A DNA stretch of 12,525 nucleotides, from contig JAEYUG010000130.1 in NCBI GenBank assembly GCA_023432805.1, positions 1 through 12,525 of the forward strand. Direction: 5' to 3'. Positions 1-6,840 of this stretch are shown one piece after another; the stretch's first letter is position 1; each line of letters begins with the position of its first letter. Source of the stretch: Bacteroidota bacterium (GTDB taxonomy: Bacteria > Bacteroidota > Ignavibacteria > SZUA-365). Under the pieces are notes generated by a model. It searched no databases and was not told where the DNA came from. It saw only the letters and a list, made by a program, of their open reading frames with translations. The position numbers were made by a program, and so were the translations under genes.

Positions 1-873
1 GCCGTCCTCTGCAGCGGCTGCGACAACAGCTTTACGCCCAAGGCGCCGTACGCACCACAGCTCGTCGTCTTCGCCGTGCTCGATCCCGCACAGACCGTCC
101 AGTTCGTTCGCGTCGAAACAACCTATGATGCGCCGGTCGGACCATCGATCCCACTCGAAGATCATGCCGTGGCACACGCCGTTGTGCGGATCTCGGGGTC
201 GGGTCCCACCTACACGCTGCATGACACCCTGGTTGCCGGACCCGCTGGTGCACCGCGTCGCGTCTGGGTGGCCTACGGGCTGCAGCCCAAACCCGATGCG
301 ACCTACCGTCTCGATGTGAGCGTGCCCGGCTTCGAACCGGCCTGGTCGACGCTCACCGTCCCGAGTCACCTCTATGCAGTCCCCGAATACGTTGATGCCG
401 ATACCGGGGTCGACATGGTGCGCATCCGACCCGGGGTGGCGGAGTTCCGCACATTGCCGGGGGGATGGTATTATCGCCTCCACGTCACACTGGTCAAACC
501 GGTGAACGGGGTGCGCACGGAAATCCGTGCGGAAGTTCCGATCGGCGTGACCGGGGACAATGGCTTCACGTATTCGTCTCCAGGGAGTGCCCGCGCCATC
601 GCGTATTCGAAAACGGATATTCTTGCCACGCATGCCCGGCTTGTGGCGGGGGACTCGTCGTTCAGCGACAGCAAGCTGCTGGTGACGGCCTATGCGATGG
701 ACCGCAATTTCTACGGGTACTACAAGGTGTCGCGCGGTTTCGACGACCCCGTCTCCATGCGTCTGGACGCACCCGACATCTCGTTCATCAATGGCGGACT
801 CGGGGTGTTCGGTGCAATGATGATCGATTCCACCCGCACGCATTATTACTCCTTCCTCGGCATCCGCCAGTAG
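1..873 (+). CDS. DUF4249-like lipoprotein, 5' partial
   Basis: The frame is open from base 1, so the start codon and most of the signal peptide lie outside the window. The first residues read AVLCSGCDNSF, and the cysteine at codon 7 (SGC) fits a lipobox, giving an exported lipid-anchored protein. The rest is beta-rich, with the pattern LVVFAVLDP..TVQFVRVETTYDA near the N terminus and GFDDPVSMRLDAPD...GGLGVFGA near the C terminus. It is clearly a paralogue of the next gene, which has the same blocks in the same order. The layout resembles the DUF4249 lipoproteins of Bacteroidota, which often sit beside TonB-dependent receptor genes; such a gene may lie just upstream, but that is inference. The molecular role of the family is unknown. 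The gene ends at TAG 871-873. Family call moderate, gene reality high. Confidence 0.85.
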   Translation, partial: AVLCSGCDNSFTPKAPYAPQLVVFAVLDPAQTVQFVRVETTYDAPVGPSIPLEDHAVAHAVVRISGSGPTYTLHDTLVAGPAGAPRRVWVAYGLQPKPDATYRLDVSVPGFEPAWSTLTVPSHLYAVPEYVDADTGVDMVRIRPGVAEFRTLPGGWYYRLHVTLVKPVNGVRTEIRAEVPIGVTGDNGFTYSSPGSARAIAYSKTDILATHARLVAGDSSFSDSKLLVTAYAMDRNFYGYYKVSRGFDDPVSMRLDAPDISFINGGLGVFGAMMIDSTRTHYYSFLGIRQ

Positions 874-877
874 GCCA

Positions 878-904
878 GGCACCCGCGAACGGGGCACCCG
901 CGAA
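878..904. repeat. 12-bp direct repeat, two copies
   Basis: GGCACCCGCGAA occurs at 878-889 and again at 893-904, separated by 3 nt, directly after the stop codon of the first lipoprotein gene. No function is evident. It could be a small duplication or slippage product. Confidence 0.6.
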
Positions 905-960
905 TGCACTTGGTGAAGTGCCACCGATTCCGCACCTTGCATGTTCGACAGGTTTTTCCC

Positions 961-988
961 GACCGGCCTCCTCCATATGGAGCCGGTC
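961..988. repeat. Inverted repeat between the two lipoprotein genes
   Basis: GACCGG (961-966) pairs with CCGGTC (983-988), and between them lies the perfect palindrome CTCCATATGGAG (971-982) with a 4-nt CCTC bulge. The T-run lies before the hairpin on the plus strand and becomes an A-run after it on the minus strand, so it does not fit an intrinsic terminator in either direction. It sits 27 nt before the start of the second lipoprotein gene and could be an operator, an mRNA structure or an RNA processing site. Function unknown. Confidence 0.45.
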
Positions 989-1014
989 AACAACTGGCTT
1001 CCCCCGGAATATCG

Positions 1015-1965
1015 ATGTCCCTTCGACATACCCCGACTCTGCGCCTGACCCGCATCCTGACACTTCTGCTGGTGGCAGGATCCGTCAGCGCAATCCTCAC
1101 GACGACAGGGTGCGACAACACCTTCAGTCCCAAGGCCGGCTACGAGGAACAGCTCGTGGTGTTCGCGGTGCTGGACCCGACGCAGGCGGCACAGATCGTG
1201 CGGATCGAGACGACCTACGACGCGGAGGGAACGACGCCGGACAAGCCGATCGGCAAGCGTACGATCGACTCCGCGCGCGTGGTGATCGGCGATGATCGGC
1301 AGGAATGGACGTTGCGCGACACGCTTGTCGACATCGGCGGAGGGCAGGTCAAGAAGGTGTGGTATACGCGCGCATTCAAGCCGCAGGAGGCGCGGACCTA
1401 CCGGTTGACGGTCGATGTGCCCGGCACGCCGCGCATCACGTCGACCGTGTCGGTGCCCAGCAAGGCGTATGTGCAGATCGTGCCGCCATTGTTGACCGCG
1501 AGCAAGCGCGGGGTGGAGGTGCGCTCGAGTGTGACCAGCGTGGTTGCGCCGCCCAAGGGGTACTATTTCCGCCTGTGGGTGGTGGGGCGCATCACGGTGA
1601 ACGGCGAGGTGAAGGAGATCCGTCGTGAAGTGCCGACGCGGTATGAGGGACCCGATCGCACGCCGATTTATTCGGAACCTGCCCGCGAGAGCGTGACCGT
1701 GTTTTCGACCGATGCGGTGGTGGACATGAAGAGTCTGCTCGAGGGACGCGATGGCGCGACGAACATCCAGGTTCAGGCCACGGCGTACACGATGGATGCG
1801 TACTTGTACAACTATTTCCAGACCGTGCGCGGGTTCGATGATCCCGTTTCCGTGCGTCAGGACAAGCCCGATGTGACCAACATCCGAGGGGGGGTGGGCG
1901 TGTTCGGTGCGCTGGTGGCAGACTCGGTGCGTTCTTCGTACGTGTCGGTCATCACCAACAACTGA
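1015..1965 (+). CDS. DUF4249-like lipoprotein (paralogue of preceding gene)
   Basis: A 316-residue protein if it starts at the ATG at 1015. The frame extends upstream to 904, but the 1015 start puts a basic N-region and a hydrophobic core (RILTLLLVAGSVSAIL) directly before a TTGC lipobox, with lipidated Cys at residue 33. After the Cys come GCDNTFSPKAGYEEQLVVFAVLDP, an IRIETTYDA block, a YRLTVDVPG beta segment and a C-terminal GFDDPVSVRQDKPD...GGVGVFGALVADS block. All are shared with the partial gene upstream, so the pair is a tandem duplication. It resembles DUF4249 (Bacteroidota envelope lipoproteins of unknown role, often next to TonB receptors). recX starts only 13 nt downstream, suggesting a common transcript although the functions look unrelated. 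Family call moderate. Confidence 0.85.
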   Translation: MSLRHTPTLRLTRILTLLLVAGSVSAILTTTGCDNTFSPKAGYEEQLVVFAVLDPTQAAQIVRIETTYDAEGTTPDKPIGKRTIDSARVVIGDDRQEWTLRDTLVDIGGGQVKKVWYTRAFKPQEARTYRLTVDVPGTPRITSTVSVPSKAYVQIVPPLLTASKRGVEVRSSVTSVVAPPKGYYFRLWVVGRITVNGEVKEIRREVPTRYEGPDRTPIYSEPARESVTVFSTDAVVDMKSLLEGRDGATNIQVQATAYTMDAYLYNYFQTVRGFDDPVSVRQDKPDVTNIRGGVGVFGALVADSVRSSYVSVITNN

Positions 1966-1978
1966 GTCTGCGGGCGCC

Positions 1979-2650
1979 ATGCCGCATCCCGTCATCAGCG
2001 CCCTCGAACGGCAGAAGCGGAACGCCGGTCGCGTCTCGATCTACCTCGACGGCGAATATGCCTTCGGTGTCGATGAGGAAATCGTCTACACGCATCGGCT
2101 TGCGAAGGGAATGGAAATGACCCCGGAGCTGCGCACACGCGTCGAACAGAGCGCCGGCAGCGTGCGTGCCCGCATCGTTGCCGAACAGTGCATCGCCCGC
2201 CGCATGCGGTCCGAAAAGGAGTTGCGGACCTTTTTATCCAGAAAAGAGTTCCCGTCAGAGACGATCGACCGTGTGGTCGACGACCTGCACCGTGTGCGTC
2301 TGCTCGACGATGAGCAGTTCGCACGCGCCTTCGTGCGAGACCGGCTGCTGCTGCGTCCGAGGGGTCCCCGCGTGCTCGAGCGCGAACTGCTTGCACGAGG
2401 CGTCGCCCGCGACATCGCCGCACGCGTGGTGGACGAACTGGCAGGCGGCGGTGCGACGATGGACACGGCACGGCAGCTTGCCGAGCGGTACCTCGCCCGG
2501 CAGCAGCGGCACGCGCCCGCGCTGCGCATGCGCCGACTGCAGGATTTCCTCATGCGCAAGGGGTACGACATCGACACCGTGCGTGCCTTGTTGCGCGAGA
2601 TGGGTGCCGTTGCGCAGCGTGATCCCTTCGAGACGGACGAGTCCGCATGA
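1979..2650 (+). CDS. recX: Regulatory protein RecX
   Basis: RecX binds RecA and modulates its filament and recombinase activity in the cytoplasm. The N terminus from the ATG at 1979 reads MPHPVISALERQKRNAGRVSIYLDGEYAFGV, the usual RecX opening (ALE.QK....R..IYLDGE.AF). It is followed by three-helix repeat segments: ..AEQCIARRMRSEKELRTFL, ..VDDLHRVRLLDDEQFARAFVRDR and ..ERYLARQQRHAPALRMRRLQDFLMRKGYDIDTV. At 223 residues it is slightly longer than the compact proteobacterial forms but normal for the family. The frame is open back to 1907, but the extra 24 codons overlap the preceding gene and are not RecX-like. No clear Shine-Dalgarno is seen. Its stop overlaps the thyX start as ATGA, implying translational coupling. 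No recA is in the window. Confidence 0.93.
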   Translation: MPHPVISALERQKRNAGRVSIYLDGEYAFGVDEEIVYTHRLAKGMEMTPELRTRVEQSAGSVRARIVAEQCIARRMRSEKELRTFLSRKEFPSETIDRVVDDLHRVRLLDDEQFARAFVRDRLLLRPRGPRVLERELLARGVARDIAARVVDELAGGGATMDTARQLAERYLARQQRHAPALRMRRLQDFLMRKGYDIDTVRALLREMGAVAQRDPFETDESA

Positions 2651-4206
2651 GTACGCACGCCTTTCTCTCGGCCACGCCCGACGTGCGTCTCGTCAAGGCC
2701 TTCACCACGCCGTTCCGGAACGCCATCGCGACGGCGCGCACCTGCTACTCGTCGAAGGGCATCGTCGACGACGCGGATGTCGATCTCGACAAGCACGGTG
2801 CGCTCGCCCGCAGCATCTACGAGGCCGGTCACCACACCACCTTCCAGCACGCGCAGTTCCAGTTCCGCCTCGCGAACGTCTCGCGGCAGTTCATCTGGAG
2901 CTTCCTGCACAGCCATCCCTTCTACAACTCCGAGCAGGTCAGCCAGCGCTACGTCGCCGTGCAGCCAGGCAGCTACGCGATTCCCCCGCTCGAGCGCGAA
3001 GCACTCGCCGTCTACACCGCTGCAGTCGACGACCTCTTCGCGCGCTACCGTGCCCTGACCGACCTGCTGCTCGGTCCCGTCGAAGCCGAATTCTACCGTC
3101 TCTTCCCCGCGCGCCGGAAACATCACGACCGCTACGCGCGCGCCCTGCGCCGCCGCGCCATGGAGGCCGCCCGCTACGTGCTGCCCGTCTCGATGTTCGC
3201 CTACCTCTACCACACCGTCAGCGCCGTCACGCTGTTGCGCTACTGGCGCATGTGCGGGCAGCACGACACTCCCCTCGAGCAGCGCATCGTCGTCGGCGCG
3301 ATGATCGACGCCCTGCTCGCGCACGACGAGGGGTATCGTACCGTGCTCGAAGCTCCGCTCGAGGAGGCTTCCCTGCCGGGAGATGCGCAATACACAGCAT
3401 TCATGCAGGGATTGGGGGAAGGAGTGACGGGGGAATTCCTTCGTGACTTTGATGATTCGCTCGAGGGACGCACATCCCGCCTCGTCGACTGGAGCATCCA
3501 TGCGGAAGCCTCGCTCGCCGCAGCCGTGCGGGAGGTTCTGGGCATGCCGCGTTCCGTGCTCGACGACGACGCGGCCATTGCGCTCGTGCTCGATCCCTCG
3601 CACAACACCCTGCTGGGTGAATCCCTCGTGCTCACCACGCACGACAAGCTGTCCCGCGCGATGTACCACGTGCAGTACACGTTCCGTCGGCGCATCAGCC
3701 ACAGTGCGGATTCACAGGACCAGCGCCATCGCATGACCCCGGCGTCGCGTCCCTACCTCGCCGCGCAGCTGAGCGACGCACCCGATTACATCACACCCGC
3801 GATCATCGCATCCGACGAGGTGGCGCTCGCGCTGTACCGCGAGAGCATGGATGTGGCGTGGAACGCCTTCGCGCGTCTGCGGGCACGCGGGACCTCGAAC
3901 GAGTTCGCGATGTACGTGCTGCCGAACGCCGTGAGCGTACGCTACACCGAGAGCGCGGATCTGCTGAACCTGCATCACAAGCATGCGATGCGGCTCTGCT
4001 ACAACGCGCAGGAGGAAATCTGGAATGCCTCTCGTGACGAGGTGCTGCAGGTGCGCGACGTGCATCCACGGATCGGACGCCACTTGCTGCCGCCCTGCGG
4101 GTTGCGTGATCTGGCCGGGACGCGTCCTGTCTGTCCTGAAGGCGAGCGGTACTGCGGCGTCAAGGTCTGGCGCATGGATGTTGCAGACTACAGCCGCCTT
4201 CTCTGA
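2647..4206 (+). CDS. thyX: FAD-dependent thymidylate synthase, long two-domain form
   Basis: ThyX makes dTMP from dUMP using methylenetetrahydrofolate and FAD. This 519-residue protein is about twice the usual 210-270 residues and holds two ThyX-like halves. Half 1 (about 15-240) has ATARTCYSSKG, GHHTTFQHAQFQF, HSHPFYNSEQVSQRY (88-102) and RYVLPVSMFAYLYHTVSAVTLLRYWRMCG (176-204). Half 2 (about 285-475) has PSHNTLLGESLVLT, RRRISHSADSQDQRHR (347-362), MYVLPNAVSVRYTESADLLNLHHKHAMRLCYNAQEEIW. Neither half shows the textbook RHRxxSxNExSxRY signature exactly. A Cys-rich tail (C484, C496, C503) follows. Long ThyX proteins of this kind are known in other phyla (I recall chlamydial CT632 as one). Which half is catalytic cannot be told from sequence. 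The start at 2647 overlaps the recX stop by 4 nt. The downstream gap holds a repeat array. Confidence 0.9.
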   Translation: MSTHAFLSATPDVRLVKAFTTPFRNAIATARTCYSSKGIVDDADVDLDKHGALARSIYEAGHHTTFQHAQFQFRLANVSRQFIWSFLHSHPFYNSEQVSQRYVAVQPGSYAIPPLEREALAVYTAAVDDLFARYRALTDLLLGPVEAEFYRLFPARRKHHDRYARALRRRAMEAARYVLPVSMFAYLYHTVSAVTLLRYWRMCGQHDTPLEQRIVVGAMIDALLAHDEGYRTVLEAPLEEASLPGDAQYTAFMQGLGEGVTGEFLRDFDDSLEGRTSRLVDWSIHAEASLAAAVREVLGMPRSVLDDDAAIALVLDPSHNTLLGESLVLTTHDKLSRAMYHVQYTFRRRISHSADSQDQRHRMTPASRPYLAAQLSDAPDYITPAIIASDEVALALYRESMDVAWNAFARLRARGTSNEFAMYVLPNAVSVRYTESADLLNLHHKHAMRLCYNAQEEIWNASRDEVLQVRDVHPRIGRHLLPPCGLRDLAGTRPVCPEGERYCGVKVWRMDVADYSRLL

Positions 4207-4228
4207 CGGAGGACGGAACGATCGTTGT

Positions 4229-4309
4229 GACGGACGAGGGCGTCCGTCCTCCTATGACGGACGAGGGCGTCCGTCCTCCCAAGACGGACGAGGGCGTCCG
4301 TCCTCCCAA
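4229..4309. repeat. Three tandem 27-bp hairpin repeats
   Basis: Three contiguous units at 4229-4255, 4256-4282 and 4283-4309. Units 2 and 3 are identical; unit 1 ends TAT instead of CAA. Each contains GACGGACG-AGGG-CGTCCGTC, a perfect 8-bp stem with a 4-nt loop, followed by a pyrimidine-rich CTCC linker. An upstream GGAGGACGG (4208-4216) is complementary to CCGTCCTCC inside each unit. No T-run follows, so this is not a standard intrinsic terminator. It lies between thyX and the PduS-like gene. The 27-nt period keeps all reading frames open, so short peptides predicted across it are unlikely to be genes. It may be a REP/MITE-like palindromic element or an mRNA 3'-end stabiliser. Confidence 0.9.
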
Positions 4310-4322
4310 GATCCGGGAGGAC

Positions 4323-4358
4323 TTCCGTATATTGGGCGTATTCCGTGGTTTCCCCACT
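4323..4358. repeat. Degenerate 9-nt tandem periodicity
   Basis: Consecutive 9-mers TTCCGTATA, TTGGGCGTA, TTCCGTGGT and TTCCCCACT follow the 27-bp array. The 9-nt period is one third of the neighbouring 27-nt period. The match between units is partial and may be chance. Confidence 0.3.
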
Positions 4359-4380
4359 GTTTTCGATGGAAAGAACGCAC

Positions 4381-5697
4381 ATGAATCTGATCGATACTCT
4401 CAAGGATGCCGGGGTGGTTGGTGCCGGCGGGGCAGGATTCCCCACCTACATCAAGGCCGGATCCACCGTCGAGTACGTCATCGCCAACGGTGCCGAGTGC
4501 GAGCCGCTGCTGCACAAGGATGCGCGCCTCATGGAGGCACATGCCGACCGCGTGGTGCGTGGCATGCTCATCATGGGGGAGGCCACGGGTGCGCAACAGC
4601 TGGTCGTCGGCATCAAGTCGAAGAACAGGGGGGCCGTCGACGCCATTCGCGCCGCCTGTCAGGGTACGCGCGTGACTGTGCACGAACTGCAGGATTATTA
4701 TCCCGCCGGTGATGAATATGAGTTGACACACGAGGTCACCGGCAGGCTCATTCCGCCCAAGGGCATTCCCCTCGATGTCGGTGTTGTGACGCAGAATGTC
4801 GAGACGTTATATAATATCGCGGCGGCCGTCGATCACGGTGTTCCCGTGACGCATAAATGGCTGACGATCACCGGTGCTGTGCAGACCCCGATCACAGCCG
4901 TCGTGCCCATCGGCACATCGTACCGCGAGTGCATCGCGCTGGCGGGCGGAGCGACCATCGAGGAATTCCAGCTCTCATGCGACGGCATCATGATGGGCCG
5001 CTGGGAAACCGATCTCGACAAGGTGGTCACCAAGACCTCCGGTGGCATCATCGTCCTGCCCGTCGATCACCACTTGATGCGCCGCCGCAGCCGTCCGAAG
5101 GCGAAGATGCACCGCATCGGAAAGAGCGCCTGCGACCAATGCACCTTCTGCACGGAACTGTGCCCCCGGTACCTGCTCGGCTACGACGTGCAGCCGCACA
5201 AGGTGATGCGCAGCCTCGGTTTCACCATGATGGGCGAGGGAATGTGGAACAAGTATGCGGATCTGTGCTGTGCCTGCGGACTCTGCACCCTGTTCGCCTG
5301 CCCCGAAGACCTGTATCCGAAGGAGGCCTGCGATCGGGCGAAGGATGACCTCCGTGCAACGGGACAGAAGTGGGAGGGTCCCGTAGAAGTCAGGAAGCAT
5401 GCGATGAAGGATGCGCGCAAGGTGCCGGTCAAGACACTGATGCGCAGGCTGAAGCTGACGAAGTACGAACACCATGCTCCCCTGACTGATCGCAAGCTCG
5501 AGCCTGCCGAAGTGTCGATTCCCCTGAAAATGCATGTCGGGGCACCCTCGACGTCCCTGGTCCGGATCGGTGACCGTGTGCGTGTCGGACAGCGGATCGC
5601 CGATCCCGCGTCGACGGGGCTCGGCGTCGCAATCCATTCCAGCGTCGACGGGGTCGTGCTGGCGGTGGGTGACGCGATCACGATCGCCCGCGCCTGA
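4381..5697 (+). CDS. PduS/RnfC-family flavin and 4Fe-4S electron-transfer protein
   Basis: A 438-residue soluble redox protein resembling PduS (cobalamin reductase of propanediol-utilisation microcompartments) and RnfC over its whole length. Order of parts: glycine-rich GVVGAGGAGFPTY (11-23) and NGAECEP (36-42), typical of the Complex I 51-kDa-like FMN/NADH domain; an SLBB-like segment (about 150-215); ferredoxin-type CDQCTFCTELCP (Cys251, 254, 257, 261) and CCACGLCTLFACP (Cys296, 299, 302, 307), giving two 4Fe-4S clusters; and a C-terminal barrel-sandwich segment (GDRVRVGQRIADP...SSVDGVVLAV). The frame is open from a GTG at 4345, but the ATG at 4381 starts directly with the conserved N terminus and has GGAAAG 7 nt before it. 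A weak TATATT sits at 4328. No microcompartment or Rnf partner genes are visible, so its electron acceptor is unknown. Confidence 0.85.
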   Translation: MNLIDTLKDAGVVGAGGAGFPTYIKAGSTVEYVIANGAECEPLLHKDARLMEAHADRVVRGMLIMGEATGAQQLVVGIKSKNRGAVDAIRAACQGTRVTVHELQDYYPAGDEYELTHEVTGRLIPPKGIPLDVGVVTQNVETLYNIAAAVDHGVPVTHKWLTITGAVQTPITAVVPIGTSYRECIALAGGATIEEFQLSCDGIMMGRWETDLDKVVTKTSGGIIVLPVDHHLMRRRSRPKAKMHRIGKSACDQCTFCTELCPRYLLGYDVQPHKVMRSLGFTMMGEGMWNKYADLCCACGLCTLFACPEDLYPKEACDRAKDDLRATGQKWEGPVEVRKHAMKDARKVPVKTLMRRLKLTKYEHHAPLTDRKLEPAEVSIPLKMHVGAPSTSLVRIGDRVRVGQRIADPASTGLGVAIHSSVDGVVLAVGDAITIARA

Positions 5698-5740
5698 TCG
5701 CCGGTCACAGCCTGCGCGCCTGCAGCGCGTCATGCAGCAA

Positions 5741-5784
5741 AAGAAAACGCCGGGACACGATGACCGTGTCCCGGCGTTCTTTTT
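5741..5784 (+). terminator. Intrinsic terminator between convergent genes
   Basis: A perfect 14-bp stem, AACGCCGGGACACG (5746-5759) with CGTGTCCCGGCGTT (5765-5778), has a 5-nt loop and is followed by CTTTTT on the plus strand. An A-rich tract (AAAAGAAAA, 5739-5747) precedes it, so read on the minus strand the stem is followed by TTTTCTTTT. It can therefore terminate both the PduS-like gene and the convergent rhodanese gene. Confidence 0.92.
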
Positions 5785-5797
5785 CACGCAGGTGGAC

Positions 5798-6790
5798 TTA
5801 CTTGACGTACGGGAAGTTCATGACGTCGGAAGTGGCGTTGAACGCCGTCTTGCCGGCATCCTTCATCTTCTGCCAGATCATTCCGTTCGTACCGAGACCG
5901 AGTGTCTTGGCATCATACCCCATCACGCGGAGGATTGTCGCGACATTCGCGCTGGTCTGACCGGTGTAGCAGTAGATCACGATCGTCTTGTTGGTCGGAA
6001 GCGTCTTGAGGAAGGTCGCGAGCTTCAGATCGGCCTTCGGCGTGTACTGGATCGAACCGGGGATGTGGCCGATGCCCGTGTATTCTGCGGCGGGCCAGTA
6101 GTTGACGATGTAGTACTTGGTCGGATCCAGGAAGAGTGTCGCCTTGTCGATGGCGGTCTTGCTGTAGCCCTCGGCGAGCACGGATGCGATGCGGGCCTGG
6201 AGAATCTCGGAGCCGGTGGTCTTGCCCGTGGCGAGGGTCGGGAGCGTGCCCGCTGCCGCCTTCGCGGTCTCCGTCGTCACGAACTGCGAGACGTAATCAC
6301 TGCTGATCTGTGTCGAGAGGCGATCGAAATCCGCATGCCATGAGGTCATGCCGTACTTCATCGAGAACACATTGCCGTAGCCGGACATGCGCAGGATCGC
6401 GACAGTGAAGGCTGCGGACTGACCGGTGTAGCAGGCGATCACGATCTTGTCGAAGTTCGACGGGGTAATCGTCTTCATATACGTGAGAATGTCTGCGATC
6501 GCAACATTCACTGCGCCCTCGATGTGACCCTTGGCGTAATCGGCGGCGGCGCGCACATCGATGATGTGGAATTTCTTTGCGCCCAGGAGATCCTCGTTCA
6601 CGTTCTGTGCCGTGACGATGGCCGGACAGTCCTTGTTCAAATATCCGCCGTCCGCGCCTTCGAGCGCCTGGATGACGAGCTCGGCTTCATTGATTGCCGG
6701 CGGTGTGACCGGATCGTCATCCTTCGAGCAGCCTGTGACGAACAACAGGACCGGAAGAAGGAGGACCAGGAGAAATGAGGTGCGTTTCAT
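5798..6790 (-). CDS. Tandem rhodanese-domain lipoprotein
   Basis: A 330-residue exported lipoprotein. MKRTSFLLVLLLPVLLFVTGC gives a signal peptide with lipobox VTGC and lipidated Cys21. Rhodanese domain 1 (about 45-165) has HIIDVRAAADYAKGHIEGAVNV and active-site loop CYTGQS (C120). Domain 2 (about 190-320) has YYIVNYWPAAEYTGIGHIPGSIQ and loop CYTGQT (C274). Both catalytic cysteines are kept, but domain 2 has NYW where the usual DxR sits. Rhodaneses carry persulfide sulfur on the loop cysteine and move it to thiophilic acceptors; related folds also handle selenium or arsenate. The ATG at 6790 has GGAGT 8 nt upstream; the open frame extends to 6964, but that part lacks a signal sequence and overlaps the cytochrome gene. 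It follows the cytochrome gene by 50 nt on the same strand and is probably co-transcribed with it. Substrate unknown. Confidence 0.9.
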   Translation of the reverse strand: MKRTSFLLVLLLPVLLFVTGCSKDDDPVTPPAINEAELVIQALEGADGGYLNKDCPAIVTAQNVNEDLLGAKKFHIIDVRAAADYAKGHIEGAVNVAIADILTYMKTITPSNFDKIVIACYTGQSAAFTVAILRMSGYGNVFSMKYGMTSWHADFDRLSTQISSDYVSQFVTTETAKAAAGTLPTLATGKTTGSEILQARIASVLAEGYSKTAIDKATLFLDPTKYYIVNYWPAAEYTGIGHIPGSIQYTPKADLKLATFLKTLPTNKTIVIYCYTGQTSANVATILRVMGYDAKTLGLGTNGMIWQKMKDAGKTAFNATSDVMNFPYVK

Positions 6791-6840
6791 GATTCGTACT
6801 CCGAGTGATGGGATATGGAGATGAAGGGATATGCGTTGTA

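Noticed and set aside
961..988. Terminator after the first lipoprotein gene
   Set aside because: The inverted repeat has its T-run on the upstream side on the plus strand and an A-run downstream on the minus strand.
465..1295. A 276-codon plus-strand frame across the two lipoprotein genes
   Set aside because: It overlaps both paralogues in another frame and its peptide is Arg/His/Gly-rich without a domain; a composition shadow.
2166..3446. A 426-codon plus-strand frame over recX and thyX
   Set aside because: Out of frame with two confident genes and rich in Arg, Ser and Pro with no recognisable motif.
2086..3702. A 538-codon open frame on the minus strand opposite recX and thyX
   Set aside because: It lies antisense to two well-recognised genes, crosses their junction and has no domain; long antisense frames are expected in GC-rich DNA.
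4229..4309. A CRISPR array
   Set aside because: The units are contiguous with no unique spacers and there are no cas genes.
4229..4309. An intrinsic terminator for thyX
   Set aside because: The hairpins are strong but followed by pyrimidine-rich CTCC and then purines, with no T-run.
4188..4445. Short frames with a repeated nine-residue peptide across the hairpin array
   Set aside because: The repetition is a consequence of the 27-nt DNA period; frames are open in several directions and none has a convincing ribosome-binding site.
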